Source of the DNA: Gammaproteobacteria bacterium
GTDB taxonomy: Bacteria > Pseudomonadota > Gammaproteobacteria > Steroidobacterales > SZUA-146
Assembly: GCA_003228965.1 (NCBI GenBank)
Contig: QIGP01000135.1
Span: 1-11,042, forward strand
DNA: 11,042 bases
Direction: 5' to 3'
A program made the position numbers and the translations under genes. The notes beneath the pieces were generated by a model. The model saw nothing but the letters and a program-made list of their open reading frames with translations, made no database searches and was not told where the DNA came from. Below, piece after piece: positions 6,744-11,042 of the stretch (position 1 is its first letter; each line of letters starts with the position of its first letter).

Positions 6744-7730
6744 ATGAGGGAGGTTAAGAATATCGTAGTGTGGAACTTGAGTTGGAGTCGGGTAAAACAG
6801 TCACTGCCCTGTACAGGCCTGCTGTTGATCGTACTTGGCCTGGTAGCTTCTTGTGGCAAAGTCGACAATGACACCCCGAAAATGCAGCCGGAAATACTCG
6901 CCGTCCTTGACAGCGAAGTGGTGGTAACAGTTGATGAATTTGAACAGTATCTCACTCGTTACTCTCAGGAGCTGCGTGCTTCGAGTACCTTCAGCGTAGA
7001 ATCGCTGTACGAACAGTTCGCGCGGAAAAAACTGTTGGCTCTCGATGAGAGCTTGCAAAGAGCGTCACTGCAGGCTGGGTCAGACTCAGAGCCATTTTCG
7101 CCGTCCACCAAAGCAAGTGTCACTTCGGTGCAGACTAAATCGCTCGATACATTCGCATCAAAGGTAAGTATTGGCGAGCAGGCGCTGCTCGATCGCTACG
7201 AACGCGACAAAGGGCGATGGAAAACTCGTCTTGTTCAGCTTGAACAATATACGTTTGATACACGAGAAATGGCTGATGACTGGCTGCAAAATAGTAGGGC
7301 AAGCGAATCTGGAGCAAGTGACTTACCTATCCAGAATGTCACCCAGTTAGGATGGCTCTCCAGGACCTCTGCCTCAGGTGAATTACGTTCCGTCGTTAGT
7401 TTGTTGTCGTCGAAGCAAGAGTTTAGTGGCGTTAGAAGCTTGGGAAATGTGTATGCCATTTATCATTTTCTGGCTGAACAAAATAATGTGCCTCGACCAC
7501 TTCGCGAAGTCCGTGATCAGATCGTTCAGGAAATGAAGCGAGAAATTGTCACAGAACAACTGAATGCCAGGCTTGATAAAACTTTTTCAAGAATGTCTGT
7601 TAATCAACAGGCGTTAATGAGTCTGGCATCACGCTACGCGTACGAGCCCAAGCGGCATACGGTCAGAGTGCCCGTACCTGGCCGGAGCGGGGCGGCTAAA
7701 GAAGAGCTTACGCCCAAGACAGGACACTGA
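6744..7730 (+). CDS. Lipoprotein with SurA/PpiC (EpsD-like) peptidyl-prolyl isomerase features
   Basis: The 328-residue product has a lipoprotein signal: a hydrophobic core then lipobox VASC with the acylated Cys at 37. The next residue is Gly, not Asp, which suggests sorting to the outer membrane. After the Cys, residues 50-110 resemble the helical N-terminal region of SurA-type chaperones. Residues about 162-245 read as a shortened parvulin-like domain with the LGWLSR landmark (202-207), followed by a basic helical stretch (250-285) and a Pro/Lys/Arg-rich tail. EpsD-type isomerases of this layout occur with exosortase/exopolysaccharide loci, where they are thought to help fold exported proteins, which fits the divergent PEP-CTERM-like gene. 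Whether it keeps isomerase activity is unclear. The start is uncertain: the ATG at 6744 lacks a good upstream ribosome site, and a purine-rich stretch lies just inside it (6746-6753), 14 bases before a GTG at 6768. Confidence 0.75.
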   Translation: MREVKNIVVWNLSWSRVKQSLPCTGLLLIVLGLVASCGKVDNDTPKMQPEILAVLDSEVVVTVDEFEQYLTRYSQELRASSTFSVESLYEQFARKKLLALDESLQRASLQAGSDSEPFSPSTKASVTSVQTKSLDTFASKVSIGEQALLDRYERDKGRWKTRLVQLEQYTFDTREMADDWLQNSRASESGASDLPIQNVTQLGWLSRTSASGELRSVVSLLSSKQEFSGVRSLGNVYAIYHFLAEQNNVPRPLREVRDQIVQEMKREIVTEQLNARLDKTFSRMSVNQQALMSLASRYAYEPKRHTVRVPVPGRSGAAKEELTPKTGH

Positions 7731-7913
7731 CTCACGGTGCCAGGCGCGAACGGGCCGTACAGCATGAGCGACGCCATCGCGATCCGGGTCTGTATCGCGC
7801 CCGAAGCGTTCGGTGGCCTGGATGCCGAGGTGAAAATCAAAGGCGGGGATGAGGGTTCATTTCACGCATCTCAACAGATATTGCTCCCAGACAAATATCA
7901 ATTGATCAACTAA
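7731..7913 (+). pseudogene. In-frame open stretch after the stop of the isomerase gene
   Basis: After the TGA at 7728-7730 the same frame stays open for 60 codons to TAA at 7911-7913. The first part (about 7735-7850) is GC-rich and looks coding-like, unlike the AT-richer spacer after it. An internal ATG at 7764 would give a 49-residue product, without a clear ribosome site. It could be a former C-terminal extension cut off by a nonsense change, a small gene, or chance. I do not recognise the encoded sequence. Confidence 0.25.
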
Positions 7914-8049
7914 ATAAGAATAACCCTTAGTTAAGCCCAAATTGCAACCGGCCCACCAATAGTGTCATTATCGGCCTTGGATTATGCAGCGTCGAAATAG
8001 ATGATCGCATATTCGCCGAGTCACTTCCCAAGGTCGAAGTTCAGTCCGT
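7914..8049. promoter_or_regulatory. Spacer with a weak candidate promoter before the cohesin/dockerin-like gene
   Basis: TTGCAA (7942-7947) and CATTAT (7966-7971) are 18 bases apart and each matches consensus at 4 of 6 positions on the + strand. Transcription would start near 7978. No terminator for the preceding gene is evident, so readthrough from it is also possible. Confidence 0.25.
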
Positions 8050-8982
8050 ATGAAAATGAACATCACGCGATTTGCACCAACCTCGTATTTGCATGCTTTC
8101 TTGTTGTTAGCGGCGATCTTCTGCACGGCGTCGAGTGCCGCCCAGGTAAGCCTGGATTTTGTGCCTTCTATTGTCAACCTGGAAGTGGGTGAAACAACGC
8201 GCGTGGCGATTGAAGTGTCCGGTGTTTCGTCGCCTGGTTTATCGGCCTTTCAGGTCAGTCTGGCGACAAACCCTGCACTGGTTGCAGTGAGCGATCCAAA
8301 TTCCGGCTTTACCGATCAAGTAACCCCGTTCTCTCCTTTAGGTACTGACCCATTGTGTACGACGGTTCGTGGTAGTGGTAGCTGTGAAGATCCGCCGTGG
8401 CTATTAATTGAATCGGGCCGCAATGCTGTGAATGCCGTGGCAACAGAAGACCCAGCCAGCGGAAATACTCTGGTCATGACAGGTACTACCGGTAGTGCAG
8501 CCCCTGTTACGGGTTCAGGAGCCGTGGTCTATGTCGAGATAACGGCCTTGGCAGCTGGTGCCACTTCGGTAGACATTATTGAGTCCGTGTTAGCCGATGG
8601 CTCGACAGTACCGTCAGAAATTACCCACAATCGGGCCAATCTAACCGTGAACGTGGGTGTCATTTTAGATGGAGATTCTGACGGAATTGCCGACAGCATG
8701 GACAACTGCCTGACGGTTGCCAATGCGACACAACTGGATACAGACAACGATTCAATTGGTAATGCCTGCGACCCCGACGTTGACAACAACTGCGCGGTAA
8801 ACTTTATCGACTATATTCAGTATAGAGATAATTTTCTCACCTCAGGCCCATTGAATACGGATAACAACGGTGACAACGTCACTAACTTTCTCGACATCAT
8901 TGTCTTTTCAAATTACTTCTTATCAGCGCCTGGACCAAGCGGTCTACCCAACGCCTGCAGTTCGTTTGAAACTTCCGGGTAG
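8050..8982 (+). CDS. Secreted protein with cohesin-like domain, thrombospondin-3-like and dockerin-like calcium repeats
   Basis: The 310-residue protein begins with a signal peptide (1 to about 31, TASSAA). Residues 33-202 form a beta-rich domain with the cohesin-type layout: an N-terminal strand with VGETTRVAIEV, an FQVSL strand with an LVAV turn, and a late block with VVYVEITAL and ATSVDI. Residues 208-241 are a thrombospondin type-3-like calcium repeat (DGDSDGIADSMDNC to CDPD). Residues 242-292 contain two dockerin I-like halves, each an Asp/Asn loop (DVDNNCAVN, NTDNNGDNVTN) followed by F-I/L-D-I-I/Y and a short helix. Cohesin- and dockerin-like parts in one chain would allow self-association or chaining, which is an inference. 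Two Cys pairs (103/112, 220/240) could form disulfides. No enzymatic domain and no C-terminal membrane anchor is seen. The ribosome site is weak; an ATG at 8056 is a possible alternative start. Confidence 0.8.
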   Translation: MKMNITRFAPTSYLHAFLLLAAIFCTASSAAQVSLDFVPSIVNLEVGETTRVAIEVSGVSSPGLSAFQVSLATNPALVAVSDPNSGFTDQVTPFSPLGTDPLCTTVRGSGSCEDPPWLLIESGRNAVNAVATEDPASGNTLVMTGTTGSAAPVTGSGAVVYVEITALAAGATSVDIIESVLADGSTVPSEITHNRANLTVNVGVILDGDSDGIADSMDNCLTVANATQLDTDNDSIGNACDPDVDNNCAVNFIDYIQYRDNFLTSGPLNTDNNGDNVTNFLDIIVFSNYFLSAPGPSGLPNACSSFETSG

Positions 8983-9208
8983 AGGGGCTATAGAGCTATA
9001 GGCCGTAGGCGCGAAGACGGTACAAGCTGGAAAATAATGGTAAGTGCACGTGCGTGACAAAAAGAGCATAGATTGGCACGAGCACATATCGTTACGAAAG
9101 TAGACCAACACCGAGCCATACTATTTCGGTGATTGGATTGAATATTAGTTCTACTTCAGTTGGTCAAAACTTAAGATCAACAGGAAGTACCAGGGGGTAA
9201 CTGCGAGA

Positions 9209-10882
9209 GTGTTTTTCCGACCACTACGACAAGCAACGCTTTTGGCGCTCATGGTATGCGCCCACAACGCATGCGCGTTGGATGCCTTTCTAAGTCCGCC
9301 ATCTGGCAACCCGGAGAGTGGCTCAATGTTTACCCTTGAGCTGACCATGGAAACTGGCTCCGATGTTCCAGGTTCTTACGTCATGGATATCCAGTTCGAC
9401 CCGGCAGTGGTTACCGTCGCCTCCGTCGACGGTGGGTTGACGCCGGCTTTTGCCGCAGCGCCTGTGACCAATCCGGCCAGTTTTGCTTCAGGCACCGTCA
9501 CTCTCGTGGGCGCACAAGCATCAGCGCTATCACCTTCGGGTACGCTTTCCGTCGCCCGGGTCAATTTCCAGGCGGTAGGTGCACCGGGTGCCATAAGCAC
9601 CATTAATCTTTCGGTCGTACAGCTATACGACGGCGACACCTTTCCGTTAGTCGGTCGTGCGTTTTCAACGTCTGTGCAGCTTGATTTCGCTAATGCCGAC
9701 GACGCCGATGGCGACGGCTTGAGCAATTTACAAGAAGCCAATGCAGGCACCGACATCAACAACGCTGATACGGATGGCGACTTGCTAAACGACTCATTCG
9801 AAGTTAATGGCGGCCTGGATCCGCTGGACGATGGCACGCTCGACTTTAATCAGGGGGGCATGGGCGATCCGGACGGTGATCAGCTGAATAATCTGGCGGA
9901 ACAATCACTCGGCACTAATCCTACGGTTGCCGACACCGATCAAGACGGACTGGATGACGGCGTAGAATTTTCTTTGATGACTGACCCTACCAGTTCGGAC
10001 AGCGATGGTGATGGTTTGAACGATGGATTTGAAGTGTCCAATGGTCTTGATCCTTTGGACAATGGTAGCGTCAATATAAACAACGGACCCAATGGCGACC
10101 CTGATAGCGACGGCGTTAAGAACATTGACGAGTTTATTTTGGGAACCGATCCGAACAATCCGGATACGGACGGCGACGGGCTACCGGACGGTTTCGAGTT
10201 TTCGAATGGGTTGGATGCTCTCGACAATGGTGACATTGACGCGAACCAGGGCGCAGACGGTGACCCCGATGGTGACGGCTTTAGCAATGCGTTGGAGTTA
10301 GCTCAAAACTCCAATCCACTTGATATCCGATCGCAGCCCGTCAACATGGTTGTCAGCTACGTTGTAGGCGCTCAATTGGTATACACACCAATTCCTACAG
10401 CACCTGGTTACAGTACGTTCGACTTGCTGACCAATTTAAATTCACAAGACCCGGCCGCCGACGAGGTGCAGGTGATCGGAGCCGATAATCAAATTCGTAT
10501 CACCACGTGGAATGGCACAGTGCCACAAGGCGACGATGTACTTTTGGTAGCAGGTCAAGGTGCACTTGCGCGATTTGATGCGCCGACCAGCCTTCCTTAT
10601 GTCGGCCAGGTAAATTGTGGTGGCATCAACTTGAACGCGGGCAGTAATATTTTCGGATTGCAATGTGTGCCCCTGAACGAGACCGCATTCGATTTGCTTG
10701 AGCGCTTCGGCAACGGTAATGCCACGTTGCTCCAACGCATTAACCCTCAAACCAGTACTTACGAATCGGTTTACTTTGGTGCTGGCGGAGCACCAGAGGG
10801 CACCAACTTCGCCATTCGGCGAGGGGAAGCCTACGTGATTAACCTGGTCGCGCCGCTCACTAATTTCGATCCACTGCCATGA
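9209..10882 (+). CDS. Secreted cohesin-like protein with a long calcium-repeat array and duplicated C-terminal module
   Basis: The 557-residue protein starts at GTG 9209, with AGGGGG (9192-9197) 11 bases upstream, and has a signal peptide (1-23, CAHNACA). Residues 24-160 are a cohesin-like beta domain (strands such as FTLELTM, VMDIQFD, ARVNFQAV). Residues 165-372 are an array of Asp-rich thrombospondin-3/EF-loop type repeats of the form DxDGDGLxDGxE, expected to bind many calcium ions and act as a rigid spacer. Residues 380-551 hold two copies of a roughly 90-residue module, each with the landmark FDLL (404-407, 494-497) and a C-terminal hydrophobic strand followed by AP. No catalytic residues or membrane anchor are visible; the product should be extracellular or surface-bound. 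Its stop overlaps the next start (ATGA), so the two are very likely translated together. The identification as cohesin-like rests on pattern only. Confidence 0.8.
   Translation: MFFRPLRQATLLALMVCAHNACALDAFLSPPSGNPESGSMFTLELTMETGSDVPGSYVMDIQFDPAVVTVASVDGGLTPAFAAAPVTNPASFASGTVTLVGAQASALSPSGTLSVARVNFQAVGAPGAISTINLSVVQLYDGDTFPLVGRAFSTSVQLDFANADDADGDGLSNLQEANAGTDINNADTDGDLLNDSFEVNGGLDPLDDGTLDFNQGGMGDPDGDQLNNLAEQSLGTNPTVADTDQDGLDDGVEFSLMTDPTSSDSDGDGLNDGFEVSNGLDPLDNGSVNINNGPNGDPDSDGVKNIDEFILGTDPNNPDTDGDGLPDGFEFSNGLDALDNGDIDANQGADGDPDGDGFSNALELAQNSNPLDIRSQPVNMVVSYVVGAQLVYTPIPTAPGYSTFDLLTNLNSQDPAADEVQVIGADNQIRITTWNGTVPQGDDVLLVAGQGALARFDAPTSLPYVGQVNCGGINLNAGSNIFGLQCVPLNETAFDLLERFGNGNATLLQRINPQTSTYESVYFGAGGAPEGTNFAIRRGEAYVINLVAPLTNFDPLP
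9701..10324 (+). repeat. Tandem Asp-rich calcium-repeat units within the coding region
   Basis: The encoded array has higher-order units beginning at residues 165, 220, 297 and 352. Units 1 and 3 are both 55 residues. Unit 2 is 77 residues, as if 55 plus one extra 22-residue repeat (beginning DTDQDGLDDG, residues 242-263). Unit 4 is truncated after 21 residues. Each full unit contains DPDGDG-type and DTDGDG-type loops and a GLDPLD-type turn. Confidence 0.8.
10346..10861 (+). repeat. Two tandem ~90-residue modules at the C-terminus of the calcium-repeat protein
   Basis: Residues 380-465 and 470-551 align around FDLL, a following VQVIG/LLQRI strand, a T-[WY] pair, a P-x-G turn and a closing strand ending in AP. 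The copies are diverged, so the duplication is old. I do not know the function; the position suggests a binding or anchoring role. Confidence 0.55.
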
Positions 10883-11042
10883 CACGAAAAGCCCTTGTAC
10901 ACCGTAAACCTCGTACTCCAGTGGTGCATTTACAGGGTTCGCGACATCTTGTTAAAACTGCTCTTGTGTTAGCACTCGTAGTACCTCCGTTAGCGCTTGC
11001 TCTTCTTGGCGACGTAAATGATGACGGCCAGGTTAATGAAAC
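10879..11042 (+). CDS. Secreted dockerin-like protein (3' end beyond the window)
   Basis: The frame opens with ATG at 10879, overlapping the TGA of the preceding gene by four bases (ATGA), and runs off the window end after 54 full codons. No separate ribosome site is visible, which fits translational coupling. The product has a long basic N-region (about 27 residues with many Arg, Lys and His), then a hydrophobic core (TALVLALVVPPLALALL), typical of an export signal. Immediately after it comes GDVNDDGQVNE, the first loop of a dockerin I or EF-hand calcium site. A dockerin-like module right after the signal, next to two cohesin-like proteins, suggests these products interact. The rest of the protein is not visible. 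Confidence 0.7.
   Translation, partial: MTRKALVHRKPRTPVVHLQGSRHLVKTALVLALVVPPLALALLGDVNDDGQVNE

Noticed and set aside
8983..9208. CTATAGAGCTATAG and other short symmetric words in the 226-base spacer
   Set aside because: The symmetry is short and not followed by a T-run, so neither a terminator nor an operator can be supported. I see nothing else in this spacer apart from the ribosome site of the next gene.
9376..10287. Ser/Pro-rich - strand open frames opposite the calcium-repeat gene
   Set aside because: The repeating GAT/GGC codons for Asp and Gly on the + strand create Ser/Pro-rich reverse frames. No signal peptide or ribosome site supports them.
9701..10324. Possible CRISPR or satellite array
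   Set aside because: The repetition is at the protein level in an open reading frame, with diverged DNA copies and no constant repeats separated by unique spacers.

Overview
The window looks like a chromosomal segment from a gammaproteobacterium, probably a marine or other free-living, not closely named lineage. The evidence is the order ftsH-folP-glmM, the E. coli-like sequence of the three proteins, and a neighbouring set of secreted proteins of the PEP-CTERM, cohesin and calcium-repeat types. I cannot name a genus from sequence alone.

Left part (1-4228, + strand): a housekeeping block. It holds the 3' nine-tenths of ftsH (membrane AAA+ zinc protease), a strong intrinsic terminator, folP (dihydropteroate synthase) and glmM (phosphoglucosamine mutase). 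The three reading frames are intact and their catalytic motifs are present. The start of glmM is best moved to 2900.

Middle (4229-6743): a convergent gene on the - strand (4385-6241) encodes a 618-residue secreted protein. An N-terminal signal peptide and beta-rich domain are followed, in the middle of the chain, by a PEP-CTERM-like sorting signal. This runs directly into a second signal-peptide-like segment and a second exported domain with an EF-hand loop and an FN3-like end. It reads as two secreted proteins joined in one frame. The ~500-base region upstream of it is non-coding and carries a perfect operator-like palindrome just downstream of a plausible - strand promoter.

Right part (6744-11042, + strand): four genes diverge from the PEP-CTERM gene. 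They are a lipoprotein with SurA/PpiC (EpsD-like) features, a cohesin-like protein with thrombospondin-3 and dockerin-like calcium repeats, a cohesin-like protein with a long array of Asp-rich calcium repeats and a duplicated C-terminal module, and the start of a secreted dockerin-like protein whose ATG overlaps the preceding stop (ATGA). EpsD-like isomerases are known companions of exosortase/exopolysaccharide loci. I infer that this half encodes a cell-surface or extracellular assembly: a folding lipoprotein in the periplasm or outer membrane, a possible exosortase substrate, and calcium-dependent cohesin/dockerin-type binding proteins. No exosortase or polysaccharide gene lies inside the window, so that link rests on family knowledge. 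No tRNA, rRNA, CRISPR array or insertion sequence was seen.
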